Positions 8,675-16,871 of a stretch of DNA of 47,183 nt are shown one piece after another. The stretch lies in NCBI GenBank assembly GCA_903893565.1, contig CAITMU010000029.1, forward strand, positions 1 to 47,183. Reading direction: 5' to 3'. A program made the translations under genes and the position numbers. How positions within the stretch are numbered: the stretch's first letter is position 1; each line of letters opens with the position of its first letter. The DNA comes from an uncultured beta proteobacterium. Lineage in GTDB: Bacteria; Pseudomonadota; Gammaproteobacteria; Burkholderiales; SG8-41. A model generated the notes under the pieces. It was not told the DNA's origin, did no database searches, and was given only the letters and a program-made list of their open reading frames with translations.

Positions 8675-9658
8675 TTAGCTATCGATATGAACGCCGGCTT
8701 GTTTAATGACTTGGCCCCATTTAAGCACTTCAGCACGCAAAAATTCATCGAATGCTTTGGGGGAGCCGGCTATGGGATCGTTGCCCATTTGGATCATTTT
8801 GTCGCGTATATCTTGTCGTTTGCCAATTGATTGAATTTGATCCGAGAGTGTATTGATGCGCCGAGGATCCGTGCCGGCTGGGGCGAGCCACCCCACCCAA
8901 GTCCCCCCCACGACAGGCACCCCTGTTTCAGTGAGCGTCGGCACGTCGGGTGCGGCTTGTATGCGTTTTTCTGAGGCCATTCCAAGGGCTTTGATTTTGC
9001 CTGCGCGAACTTGGATGAGCATGGATGAGGGGGTATCCATCATGACTTGAATTTGCCCTCCGATCAGGTCCTGTAGCGCTGGTGCAGTGCCTTTATATGG
9101 CACATGGATCATTTTGATGCCGGTTGTTAACATCAGCAGTTCAGTGGTCAGATGTGCCGCTGCACCAATACCGCTACTGGCGAAGGTTAAGACCCCAGGT
9201 TTGGACTTCGCCAGTGCGACCAGTTCCTTGGCATCTTTTGCTGGAAGGCTATTGTTTGCGCATACGATCAAAGGGGCCGTGACCAACAGTGATACCGGTG
9301 AGTAACTTTTGACCGTATCGAAGGGCAATTGGGGATACAGTGTTTGATTGGCCGCATGGGCGGCAATGACAGACACCAGTGTGTAGCCATCGGGATTCGC
9401 TTTGGCCACGATTTCGGCCCCCAGGATGCTGTTCGCACCGGGACGATTATCGACGAGTATGTTTTGATTGAGGCTCTTGGAGACTTCTTGAGCAAAGATT
9501 CGGGTAATCACATCGGTAATGCCACCGGGTGTATAGGGCACAACGATGCGAATAGGTCTTGTGGGATAGTCGGGGACTTTGTCTCGGGCCCAACCGGCCT
9601 GGCTTAAAAAAATGAGACCCAAGGCACTGCAAAGGCTCGTATTGAATATGGCTTTCAT
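8675..9658 (-). CDS. Bug-type periplasmic solute-binding receptor (TctC family)
   Basis: The 327-residue receptor has a typical signal peptide (residues 1-24, ending SQAGWA). Family motifs are YPTRPIRIVVPYTPGGITDVITR, DNRPGANSILGAEIVAK, NPDGYTLV and VPYKGTAPALQDLIGGQ. The ATG at 9658 is preceded by GGAGA at good spacing, the clearest ribosome binding site among the six Bug genes. It lies downstream of another Bug gene (134-base gap) on the same strand. No permease genes are near, so it presumably shares a TctA/TctB pair encoded elsewhere. Ligand unknown. Confidence 0.92.
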   Translation of the reverse strand: MKAIFNTSLCSALGLIFLSQAGWARDKVPDYPTRPIRIVVPYTPGGITDVITRIFAQEVSKSLNQNILVDNRPGANSILGAEIVAKANPDGYTLVSVIAAHAANQTLYPQLPFDTVKSYSPVSLLVTAPLIVCANNSLPAKDAKELVALAKSKPGVLTFASSGIGAAAHLTTELLMLTTGIKMIHVPYKGTAPALQDLIGGQIQVMMDTPSSMLIQVRAGKIKALGMASEKRIQAAPDVPTLTETGVPVVGGTWVGWLAPAGTDPRRINTLSDQIQSIGKRQDIRDKMIQMGNDPIAGSPKAFDEFLRAEVLKWGQVIKQAGVHIDS

Positions 9659-9792
9659 GGCTTCTCCGTGGTTTTGTTTTTTAGACTGATTAAATGAGGA
9701 TCTGCACGTTGCTAGTGTATAACAAAGAAAGTTGTAGAAAACGGTGCTGATTTTTTTGGGTTTCTACCGAGGAGCATAGGAGGGGGAAATTT

Positions 9793-10827
9793 TTAATCTA
9801 AGCTAATCGCTGAATCCTTGATAACTTTTGTCCATCTGATAATCTCGTTTCGGATGTATTGCTCAAATGCGGGAGCACTGGAACCCGCACGCTCGATACC
9901 CTCATGAGCGAGTAATTCTTCAACATCGGGTTCCTGTAACATCGACACCATCGCGAGGTTTAGTTTTTGGACAATCGGTTGGGGGGTGGCCCCTGGGGCC
10001 AATACGCCCCACCAGTTTAAGACTTCGTAAGCGGGAACGGTTTCGGCTATTGTCGGCACATTGGGTAAACCACGGGCACGATGGGCGGTGCTCACGCCTA
10101 GAGCGATTAATTTACGTTTTTCCACATGGGGTTTTACAAAAGCGAGGGTGGTCATCATGACTTGTACATGCCCACCTAATAAATCGATTAGCCCCGGTGC
10201 GGCACCTTTGTAGGGAACATGACTTAATCGGGCGCCTTGGGTTCGAAACACTTCCATCCCCAAATGAGTGGGACTGCCAGTGCCCGAGGAGGCGTAGCTG
10301 ATTTGGTTGGGATGGGCTCGAGCTAGCATAATGAGTGATTTAACGGAATTCACGGTTAGGGAAGGGTGAGCGACTAACACCAAAGGCGACGTGGCAAAGA
10401 GCGTAATGGGCGAAAAATCTTTAATACTGTCGTAAGGTAACTTTTTAATTCCGGTGGCATTGATAATGAATGATGGGGTTACCATGACCAGTGTGTGGCC
10501 ATCAGGCGGGGCTTTCGCAGCCAAGGCAACGCCAATAATGGTGCCTCCACCAGGGCGGTTTTCGACAACAACGGGTTGACCCCAAGAGGCATGAAGTTTT
10601 TTGGCCATCAAACGGCTTAATAGGTCGGTGCCAGCGCCAGCAGAAAAAGGGACGATTAAACGCAAAGGTTTCTCAGGGAAATTTTGTGCAAAAGTAACAG
10701 TGGAGGTTACGCCTAGAGTAAAAATGAAACCCCATGATAAATAGTGAGCCAAAACAATGGGGCGTAGGTTTACAATTACGGATAGGATCCATCGAGCCGT
10801 CAGGTACAGTCGTTTTTTTTGGTTCAT
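9793..10827 (-). CDS. Bug-type periplasmic solute-binding receptor (TctC family)
   Basis: The protein of 344 residues has an unusually long N-terminus: about 48 residues precede the mature domain, with a basic stretch (NQKKRLYLTAR) and two hydrophobic segments before TFAQNFPEKP. The mature part carries LRLIVPFSAGAGTDLLSRL, ENRPGGGTIIG, PPDGHTLV and VPYKGAAPGLIDLLGGH. The ATG at 10827 has no recognisable ribosome binding site, and the true start could be a downstream non-ATG codon. It is divergent from the amidohydrolase gene at 11012, with 184 bases between them that presumably hold both promoters. The divergent layout suggests, without proving, a functional link between receptor and amidohydrolase. 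Confidence 0.9.
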   Translation of the reverse strand: MNQKKRLYLTARWILSVIVNLRPIVLAHYLSWGFIFTLGVTSTVTFAQNFPEKPLRLIVPFSAGAGTDLLSRLMAKKLHASWGQPVVVENRPGGGTIIGVALAAKAPPDGHTLVMVTPSFIINATGIKKLPYDSIKDFSPITLFATSPLVLVAHPSLTVNSVKSLIMLARAHPNQISYASSGTGSPTHLGMEVFRTQGARLSHVPYKGAAPGLIDLLGGHVQVMMTTLAFVKPHVEKRKLIALGVSTAHRARGLPNVPTIAETVPAYEVLNWWGVLAPGATPQPIVQKLNLAMVSMLQEPDVEELLAHEGIERAGSSAPAFEQYIRNEIIRWTKVIKDSAISLD

Positions 10828-11011
10828 GATTTAATTTATTGCGCAAGAGCCTTAAGCTAGGGGTTTTGGGAGACTTGGAGTTCGTTATTTATCGTGATGA
10901 GATTAAGGGCGTAGGTCAAAAAATAGGGTCTTCATTTGGCCCCAGTCTTGGTCAGACGCACACGTTCAGGTACAGCATAGATAATACTCGCTCATTTTAC
11001 AGGGAATCTTG

Positions 11012-11860
11012 ATGACAGCATTGGTAGAGCAGATGAAACAATTTTTGGGGGCATGTGATTGTCACATGCACGTTTACGATGATCGTTTTACAACGATGGC
11101 CGATAAACATCCCCCAGAGCGGCAGGCGCAAGCGAAAGATTATCAGTTCATTCGTGAGCGTTTAGGGTTGAGTCGTGTGGTGGTCGTTCAATCAACCGCC
11201 TATGGCACGGATAATCGATGTACGCTGGATGCGATGAAACAGTGGGGTGAGCGGGCCCGAGGGGTGGCCTGTGTGGATCCACAGGACAGTGACGAGCATC
11301 TTTTGCAACTCCACGCTGCCGGTATGCGGGCACAGCGTTATGTGATGTTTGCCGGGCGCCCCTTGTCGTGGGATAGTATGAGTCTTATGGCCTCAAGAAT
11401 TAAGCCCTTAGGCTGGAATATCAATTTGCAATTATCGGGTGAGGCTTTGGTTGAGAAAGAAAGTTTATTAAAAACGCTTGCTTGTGATTTAGTGATTGAC
11501 CATATCGGCCGATTTACGGCACCCGTTAATAATGATTCGCCCGGGGTAAAGGTCTTGCATCGGTTACTCGACAGTGGAAAATGTTGGGTTAAATTATCTG
11601 CTCCTTATCATGGATCGAAAAGTGGGGCCCCGGATTATGCGGATATTGGAGTTTTAGCTCATGAATTGATTAAACGGTGGCCTGAGCGTTTATTGTTTGC
11701 TACCAATTGGCCGCATCCGTCGGTAAAGGGCAGTATGCCCGATGATTTCGAATGGCTAAATCTTTTTTGGCATTGGGTGCAGTCGTCGGAAACAAGGCAA
11801 AAGATCTTAGTCGATAACCCCCAAAAATTATATTTTGATGGGCTTAGCTTGACAGCGTAG
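11012..11860 (+). CDS. Amidohydrolase-family protein (COG3618; galactarolactone isomerase / PDC lactonase-like)
   Basis: The 282-residue TIM-barrel protein belongs to the lactone-acting branch of the amidohydrolase superfamily. The first-strand motif is DCHMH with His18 and His20, IDHIGRF lies at 162-168, and the strand-8 motif is FATNWPHP with Asn232. In LigI (2-pyrone-4,6-dicarboxylate lactonase) strand 8 carries a catalytic Asp. In galactarolactone isomerase of Agrobacterium it is Asn, as I recall, which makes that the closer functional model. I chose the ATG at 11012 with AGGG seven bases upstream; an in-frame TTG lies three bases earlier. It stands alone on the plus strand between Bug receptor genes, and such genes often accompany Bug receptors in betaproteobacteria. 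Confidence 0.85.
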   Translation: MTALVEQMKQFLGACDCHMHVYDDRFTTMADKHPPERQAQAKDYQFIRERLGLSRVVVVQSTAYGTDNRCTLDAMKQWGERARGVACVDPQDSDEHLLQLHAAGMRAQRYVMFAGRPLSWDSMSLMASRIKPLGWNINLQLSGEALVEKESLLKTLACDLVIDHIGRFTAPVNNDSPGVKVLHRLLDSGKCWVKLSAPYHGSKSGAPDYADIGVLAHELIKRWPERLLFATNWPHPSVKGSMPDDFEWLNLFWHWVQSSETRQKILVDNPQKLYFDGLSLTA

Positions 11861-11943
11861 TGGTTTTTAAAAGGATGAGAGCCTGGGTAAGGAGAGCAAC
11901 GTCTACGAATGAACAAGGCTCACAAAATTCAGGCGAAGTATCC

Positions 11944-12939
11944 TTATTCGATTTTAAAACCACTTAATCGTACTACCTGAGCCCATCGTTGTTTTTCATT
12001 GGCTAACCATTGCCCCATTTCAGTGGGGCTCATGGGTAGAGGAAGGGTGCCTTGACTGAGGAGTTTTTCTTTAACGTCGGAAAAGCCTAGTATGCGACCG
12101 ACTTCGAGATTAATTTTTTGAATAATTTCATGGGGCAGTTTTGCTTGTGCAATGAGGCCTTGATAGGACCCGGTTGTGAAGCCCTCGAGGCCAGGCGTTT
12201 CTGCTACAGTGGGGGTATTCGGAAGATGAGGATCTCTTTTTGTGCTTGAGACGGCGATGAGTTTCAAGCGCCCACTTTTGACATGGGGCAAAGATTGTAA
12301 GATTCCCATGAAAAGTAAATCGGCCTCTCCTGTTGTGACCGTCAGTATGGATTGGGTGCCCCCTTTAGTGGGAACGTAGACCCAGTGAGCACCGGTGCGT
12401 TGTTCTAGTGCTAAACCTGCTAAGTGCACCGCACTACCTAAACCGACGGGAAAATTAAGCTTACCGGGTTTTTTTTTCGCCAGCGCTATCAATTCGCCCA
12501 CCGAGTTAACCGGAACGCTAGGGTGAACGGTCACTAAATGAGGAGAGTAAGAGATCATGGACAGCGTTGCTAAGTCGCGCAGGATATCGAAAGGCATTTT
12601 TGTATACATGCTAGGACTGATCGATAAATTACCGACATCCATTAAACACAAGGTGTAGCCGTCGGCGGGGGCTCTCGCCATGATGTCGACGCCGATATTG
12701 CCATTAGCCCCAGGACGACTATCGACCACTAGCGGTTGATTCCAAGCCTCAGTGAGTTTTTGACCGATCATGCGGGCCAGAATGTCAGAGGTGCCTCCCG
12801 TTGGGAAGGGCACGATTAGCCGAATTGGTTTGGCAGGCCAAAGCTCGGCCTGTATGAGGGTTTGTGCAGTGGCTAGCCAGCTCCCTAGTAGCGCTAAGCC
12901 AAAAAATTTTAAGACACGAATGGTGGTGTCGGGTCGCAT
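11944..12939 (-). CDS. Bug-type periplasmic solute-binding receptor (TctC family)
   Basis: The receptor has 331 residues from the ATG at 12939. I prefer this start because it begins just before a normal signal peptide (MRPDTTIRVLKFFGLALLG... ending IQAEL) and has AGAGG about ten bases upstream. The longer reading frame to 13023 would add 28 hydrophilic residues. Motifs are WPAKPIRLIVPFPTGGTSDILARM (TSD instead of TD), DSRPGANGNIG, ADGYTLCLMD and VPTKGGTQSILTVTTGE. The usual VPYKG is VPTKG, so this is one of the more diverged copies. It lies 84 bases downstream of the enoyl-CoA hydratase-like gene and probably belongs to the same leftward operon. Confidence 0.9.
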   Translation of the reverse strand: MRPDTTIRVLKFFGLALLGSWLATAQTLIQAELWPAKPIRLIVPFPTGGTSDILARMIGQKLTEAWNQPLVVDSRPGANGNIGVDIMARAPADGYTLCLMDVGNLSISPSMYTKMPFDILRDLATLSMISYSPHLVTVHPSVPVNSVGELIALAKKKPGKLNFPVGLGSAVHLAGLALEQRTGAHWVYVPTKGGTQSILTVTTGEADLLFMGILQSLPHVKSGRLKLIAVSSTKRDPHLPNTPTVAETPGLEGFTTGSYQGLIAQAKLPHEIIQKINLEVGRILGFSDVKEKLLSQGTLPLPMSPTEMGQWLANEKQRWAQVVRLSGFKIE

Positions 12940-13023
12940 TATTTTATGGCCTCTTTTCTCGTATCGATGCAGGATGTCATTGTTTATCCATTTTTTAGAG
13001 CATAAACCAAAATGGGACTTCAT

Positions 13024-13806
13024 TTAGCGCGCATTGAACTGGGGCTTGCTTTTATTAACAAAGGCGCGGGTCCCCGTTTGGTAGTCCTCAGTGTCAAAAC
13101 AAGCATAGCCTTCTTCCCATTCTTCCTGGGATAGCGTTGGCTCAGGTTGTAATTTGGTGAGGAAACGTTTGTGCCAACGAGCAACCAGGGGTGCGCCAGC
13201 GGCAATGCGTGCCGCGATCGCTAACGCCTCATCGACCACTGCCGTATCGGCCACCACACGATTGACCAGTCGTTTGTGAAAGGCCTCCTGGGCATCAAAA
13301 ATCCTGCCTTCTAATAAAATCTCTAACGCGTTCGCACGGCCTACGACTTGCAGCAATCCGATTAATTCACCATACCCCATGGTTAAGCCCAGTCGGTTGA
13401 TAGGCACACCGAAACGACTAGAAGAGCCACAAATACGAAGATCACAAGCGCAGGCTATTTCAAGCCCACCCCCAATACAAGCCCCCTCAATCAAAGCCAC
13501 TGTGGGGTGCTGGCATTGGCTGATCGACAGTAGCGTTTGATGCATCGTGTGGCCATAAAGTGCGGCTTGCTTTGCGTTGGCGCGCACTTGGTTAAATTCT
13601 CCAATGTCGGCTCCTGCAGCAAACGCTTGATCCCCAGCCCCACGCAGTATGACGCAGCGTAAATGGGTGTCGTTAGACAATGTTCGCATGATATCGCCTA
13701 ACCCCTGCCACATCCCCAGATTAAGGGCATTGAGGTGCGTTGGATTATTCAGCACGACAGTCGCAACAGGCCCATCACGTGTGACTAATAAGGCTTCGGT
13801 ATTCAA
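13024..13806 (-). CDS. Enoyl-CoA hydratase/isomerase family protein
   Basis: The 260-residue crotonase-fold protein has the CoA-binding and oxyanion-hole segments AFAAGADIGEF (61-71) and GACIGGGLEIACACDLRI (108-125). Of the two catalytic glutamates of classical enoyl-CoA hydratase, the first is present (E116 in GGGLEIA). The second, normally in PE(I/V), is lost: the aligned segment reads FGVPINRLGL, with Ile136 at that place. The reaction is therefore open: an isomerase, hydrolase or other crotonase activity is as likely as hydration. The start is TTG at 13806, overlapping the stop of the upstream Bug gene (TTGA), with AGGAG ten bases before. That implies coupled translation with the receptor and a CoA-dependent fate for its ligand. 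Confidence 0.88.
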   Translation of the reverse strand: MNTEALLVTRDGPVATVVLNNPTHLNALNLGMWQGLGDIMRTLSNDTHLRCVILRGAGDQAFAAGADIGEFNQVRANAKQAALYGHTMHQTLLSISQCQHPTVALIEGACIGGGLEIACACDLRICGSSSRFGVPINRLGLTMGYGELIGLLQVVGRANALEILLEGRIFDAQEAFHKRLVNRVVADTAVVDEALAIAARIAAGAPLVARWHKRFLTKLQPEPTLSQEEWEEGYACFDTEDYQTGTRAFVNKSKPQFNAR

Positions 13807-14771
13807 TCGACTTTCACTCCTGAGGCTTTGATGATGCGCGCATACTTTGTGAGCTCAGCGGTTAGAAATAAACTAAATTGCTCTGGTGACAGGGGTTCTA
13901 ATTGAGTGCCGATTTCTTCGAGCTTGGATTTGGTGTCAGGCTGCATCATGATTTTGTTGATCTCGGCATTAAGGCGAACCACAATATCATGAGGTGTTTT
14001 TGCTGGAGCCATGAATCCATACCAATTGGTCATTTCATAACCCTTAAGTCCGCTTTCTAACATGGTTGGAATGAGCGGTAGTTGATTGGCGCGTTTGGGT
14101 GTGGTGACGGCAAGCGCGCGAAAGCGACCGGATAAGACATAGGGAAGCACAGGAGGCATGGTATCAAAGTTAGTGTCGACATGGCCCGCTAGCAAGTCGA
14201 TGATCGCGGGCCCGCTACCTTTGTAGGGGACATGAACCATTTTGACTTTGGTGGTTAATTGGAAAAGCTCTCCGGCAAGGTGCTGGGTAGAGCCTACGCC
14301 AGAGGAGGCGAAGGTTAACAATCCTGGCTTGCTGCGCGCCAGAAGGATCAGCTGAGACAATGTTGTCGTAGGTAGCGAAGGATGAATAACGAGTACATTG
14401 GGAACGTAGCCGATATAGGCAACAGTGGCAAAATCACGCACCGGGTCATAGGGCAGTTTTTTGTATAAATTGGGCGCAATGGCGTGAGAGTTGACATGTC
14501 CCATCATGAGGGTATAGCCGTCGGCAGGAGACTTGGCGGTGAGATCTGCGGCAATAGTGCCGGCCGCCCCCGCCCGATTGTCAACAATGAATCCTTGTCC
14601 CATGAATTCGGTTAATTTGTGGCCAATGAGTCGAGAGACGATATCAGTGCCGCCACCGGGAGCAAACCCTACCAAAATGCGTACTGATTTATTGGGGTAG
14701 ATGTCAGCCCACACCGGGAGACAAAAACCGAAGAATAAAACAGTGGACCAAGCACGTTGGTACGGGTTCAT
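13803..14771 (-). CDS. Bug-type periplasmic solute-binding receptor (TctC family)
   Basis: The 322-residue receptor is the first gene of a leftward operon continuing into the enoyl-CoA hydratase-like gene and a further Bug gene. The signal peptide covers about residues 1-22 (ending LPVWA). Motifs are YPNKSVRILVGFAPGGGTDIVSRL, DNRAGAAGTIAADLT, ADGYTLMMG and VPYKGSGPAIIDLLAGH. The ATG at 14771 has AAGGGA upstream and a TATAAT hexamer about 30 bases before it on the same strand. The stop codon overlaps the TTG of the next gene. Ligand unknown, though coupling to a CoA-type enzyme suggests a carboxylic acid activated after import. Confidence 0.92.
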   Translation of the reverse strand: MNPYQRAWSTVLFFGFCLPVWADIYPNKSVRILVGFAPGGGTDIVSRLIGHKLTEFMGQGFIVDNRAGAAGTIAADLTAKSPADGYTLMMGHVNSHAIAPNLYKKLPYDPVRDFATVAYIGYVPNVLVIHPSLPTTTLSQLILLARSKPGLLTFASSGVGSTQHLAGELFQLTTKVKMVHVPYKGSGPAIIDLLAGHVDTNFDTMPPVLPYVLSGRFRALAVTTPKRANQLPLIPTMLESGLKGYEMTNWYGFMAPAKTPHDIVVRLNAEINKIMMQPDTKSKLEEIGTQLEPLSPEQFSLFLTAELTKYARIIKASGVKVD

Positions 14772-15116
14772 TAGGAGATCCCTTAATCGATAGGAGTGTC
14801 ATTATAGACAGGAAGTTCGAGGCAGGTGCTAGCAAACGAATTCCTCGTCTAGGCTGGGGCACCGTGCTACTAGGGGGGGGTCTTAATTGGGTCGAGTTTG
14901 ACGGAAAGCATAAACTAAAGTGCGAAAAAAAAGGATAATAGGAAAAAGGGGTTTTCCATTTAAGTCAGGGTGTTAATGGTAGGAACTAAAGTTTTTGGGG
15001 TCTAAGTAGTCAATTTTTTTAGCAGATGACAGCGGCCATCAAAAAAGTAAGTCTGTGGCCGTTTGGGGCCAATTGTCTTGAAAGTAAGAATATAGGTGAC
15101 TTCGTGTTGATGATGA
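14772..15116. other. Intergenic spacer between divergent Bug operon and birA
   Basis: The 345-base spacer holds the possible leftward -10 element near 14801 and a run of eight G at 14873-14880. I find no convincing sigma70 promoter pair for birA: a TTGACG near 14898 has no -10 at proper distance. No open reading frame with recognisable content, no tRNA and no repeat was seen. Confidence 0.5.
14801..14806 (-). promoter_or_regulatory. Possible -10 element for the Bug/enoyl-CoA hydratase operon
   Basis: On the minus strand the hexamer TATAAT lies 29 bases before the ATG at 14771, which would give a short leader with the AAGGGA ribosome binding site inside it. No good -35 hexamer is visible 16-18 bases further upstream, so activation by a regulator would be needed, or the match is chance. 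Confidence 0.35.
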
Positions 15117-16142
15117 ATGAAGACAAAGCACTCATTGGGGACTAAATTAAACCCTACGAAACCGATTGCCTACACACTTTTGCGTGAACTGGCCGATGGT
15201 CAATTTCATTCGGGAACAGACTTAGCGCAAAAGGCTGGGATTTCTCGAGCAAGTGTTTGGAATGCCGTTGAGCAAATTGAGGCGATGGGTTTGCTCGTGT
15301 ATCGGATACGAGGCCGAGGCTATCGTTTGGCCGAATCGCTCTTGATGTTGGATCGAGAAAAAATAGGCCGATTGCTGGGAGAGCATTCCCCCTTTGGGGT
15401 GATTTTTTTGGATGAGGTGGAATCGACGAATACCTTCCTTTTAGAGCAGGCGCAGCAACGGGCCCCACACGCCACCGTGGTGGTAGCTGAGTGGCAGCGG
15501 GGGGGGCGAGGTCGATTAAACCGAACTTGGTATGCAAAGCCATGCGGTAGTCTGACTTTTTCATTGTTGTGGCGTTTTAACCAAGGGGCGGGGGCTTTGT
15601 CGGGCCTCAGTCTTGCGGTAGGGCTCGCGTTGGTGCGGGCTTTACAGGCTTTTGGATTACCAGAGGTAGGATTGAAGTGGCCCAATGATGTGCTGTGGCG
15701 TGGGCAGAAAATTGCGGGCATTTTGATTGAGATGCAAGGAGAAGCGTTTGGTCCTAGCGCAGTGGTCATCGGTGTCGGGGTCAATGTGAGCTTGGATACA
15801 ACGATAAAAGCTTTGATTAATCAGCCTAGCGCAGATTTATCAATTTTGGCAGCAGAGGCTGCGGTGGACCGTAACGAATTATTGGCCTGTCTATTAACGC
15901 AATTAAATATCGTACTGATTGATTTTGAAAAATTCGGGTTTTTAGCTCTTAAACAAGAATGGCAACGATGGCATTGGTATCAGGATAAACGTGTGCGTAT
16001 GACCTTGCCCAGTGGAGAGGTAAACACTGGGTGGGCGCGCGGAGTGGATGATTCAGGCGCTTTGATCTTAGAGATAGACCAAAAGCTAAAGTCCTACCAC
16101 AGCGGGGATGTTAGTCTAAGAGCAGAGGAGGTGTCGTCGTGA
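15117..16142 (+). CDS. birA: Bifunctional biotin-[acetyl-CoA carboxylase] ligase / biotin operon repressor
   Basis: The 341-residue enzyme activates biotin to biotinyl-AMP and attaches it to the carboxyl carrier protein. An N-terminal winged helix-turn-helix (about residues 18-75, GTDLAQKAGISRASVWNAVEQIEAMG) marks the long, DNA-binding form of BirA. The ligase domain carries GGRGRLNRTW (the biotinyl-AMP loop), GLKWPNDVLWRGQKIAGILIE with the catalytic Lys, and GVGVNV. The C-terminal SH3-like domain is present. The coding sequence contains a run of eight G at 15499-15506 (Gly-Gly in the GRGR loop). It overlaps coaX at the stop codon. No biotin synthesis genes are visible, so its regulatory targets lie elsewhere. 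Confidence 0.95.
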   Translation: MKTKHSLGTKLNPTKPIAYTLLRELADGQFHSGTDLAQKAGISRASVWNAVEQIEAMGLLVYRIRGRGYRLAESLLMLDREKIGRLLGEHSPFGVIFLDEVESTNTFLLEQAQQRAPHATVVVAEWQRGGRGRLNRTWYAKPCGSLTFSLLWRFNQGAGALSGLSLAVGLALVRALQAFGLPEVGLKWPNDVLWRGQKIAGILIEMQGEAFGPSAVVIGVGVNVSLDTTIKALINQPSADLSILAAEAAVDRNELLACLLTQLNIVLIDFEKFGFLALKQEWQRWHWYQDKRVRMTLPSGEVNTGWARGVDDSGALILEIDQKLKSYHSGDVSLRAEEVSS

Positions 16143-16867
16143 TGATATTGGCCATTGATGCTGGCAATAGTCGTATTAAATGGGGACTGGCGAATGAAGG
16201 CGGCTGGCAGAGGCTAGGGGCGATACTGACTCGGGAAGTGGGGCAACTCGACGTGGCCTTGGCTGATCTTATGCCACCTGAGATGGTGGTTATTTCTAAT
16301 GTTGCTGGTGCCTCTGTAGGCTCTTTGCTAGCGCAAGTGGTGAGCCGGTTTGCTGTGCCCGTGATTTGGACTAAGGCCTGCGAACAACAATGTGGCATTA
16401 GTAGTAGTTACGCCTTGCCGATGCAGTTGGGCAGTGATCGCTGGGCGAGTTTGATTGGAGCTTGGAATTTTTATCATAGTGCTTGCGTGGTGGTGAATGC
16501 GGGCACGACGATGACGGTGGATGCGTTAACCTCTGAAGGTATTTTTCTGGGGGGGGTGATCGTGCCGGGATTAGATTTAATGAGTCGTTGTCTTGAACAA
16601 GGTGCGGCGCAACTCCAACAACAACCTGGAGCCTTTCGTTATTTTCCTGATAACACAGCGGATGCGATGTTCAGTGGGGCGATTAACGCGTCGGTTGGTG
16701 CCATTGAGCGAATGCGTGATTATTTGGAAAAAGCGGTGCTTCAATTGCCTATCATTGTTTTGTCTGGAGGGGCTGCCTCGATTCTTTCTCCTGAGCTTAA
16801 GGGGGGGGTCGAGTGTGTGGATTATTTGGTGCTGGAAGGTTTGTTGGTCATAGCGCGGCAAGGGTGA
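16142..16867 (+). CDS. coaX: Type III pantothenate kinase
   Basis: The protein of about 241 residues phosphorylates pantothenate in the first step of coenzyme A synthesis. It has the ASKHA-fold signature of CoaX: AIDAGNSRIKWG at the N-terminus, GSDRWASLIGAW in the middle, NAGTTMTVDAL for phosphate binding, and GGVIVPGLDLM. The ATG at 16142 overlaps the birA stop, with AGGAGGTG eight bases before; a GTG three bases earlier is also possible. Pairing of birA and coaX is common in betaproteobacteria. Two runs of eight G (16549-16556 and 16801-16808) fall inside the gene, each within Gly-Gly codons, and the frame is intact across both. Confidence 0.95.
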   Translation: MILAIDAGNSRIKWGLANEGGWQRLGAILTREVGQLDVALADLMPPEMVVISNVAGASVGSLLAQVVSRFAVPVIWTKACEQQCGISSSYALPMQLGSDRWASLIGAWNFYHSACVVVNAGTTMTVDALTSEGIFLGGVIVPGLDLMSRCLEQGAAQLQQQPGAFRYFPDNTADAMFSGAINASVGAIERMRDYLEKAVLQLPIIVLSGGAASILSPELKGGVECVDYLVLEGLLVIARQG

Positions 16868-16871
16868 ACTG

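Noticed and set aside
15154..15784. Two long minus-strand reading frames (136 and 154 codons) opposite birA
   Set aside because: They lie fully opposite a well-supported gene, lack ribosome binding sites and have no recognisable motifs; they mirror its codon pattern.
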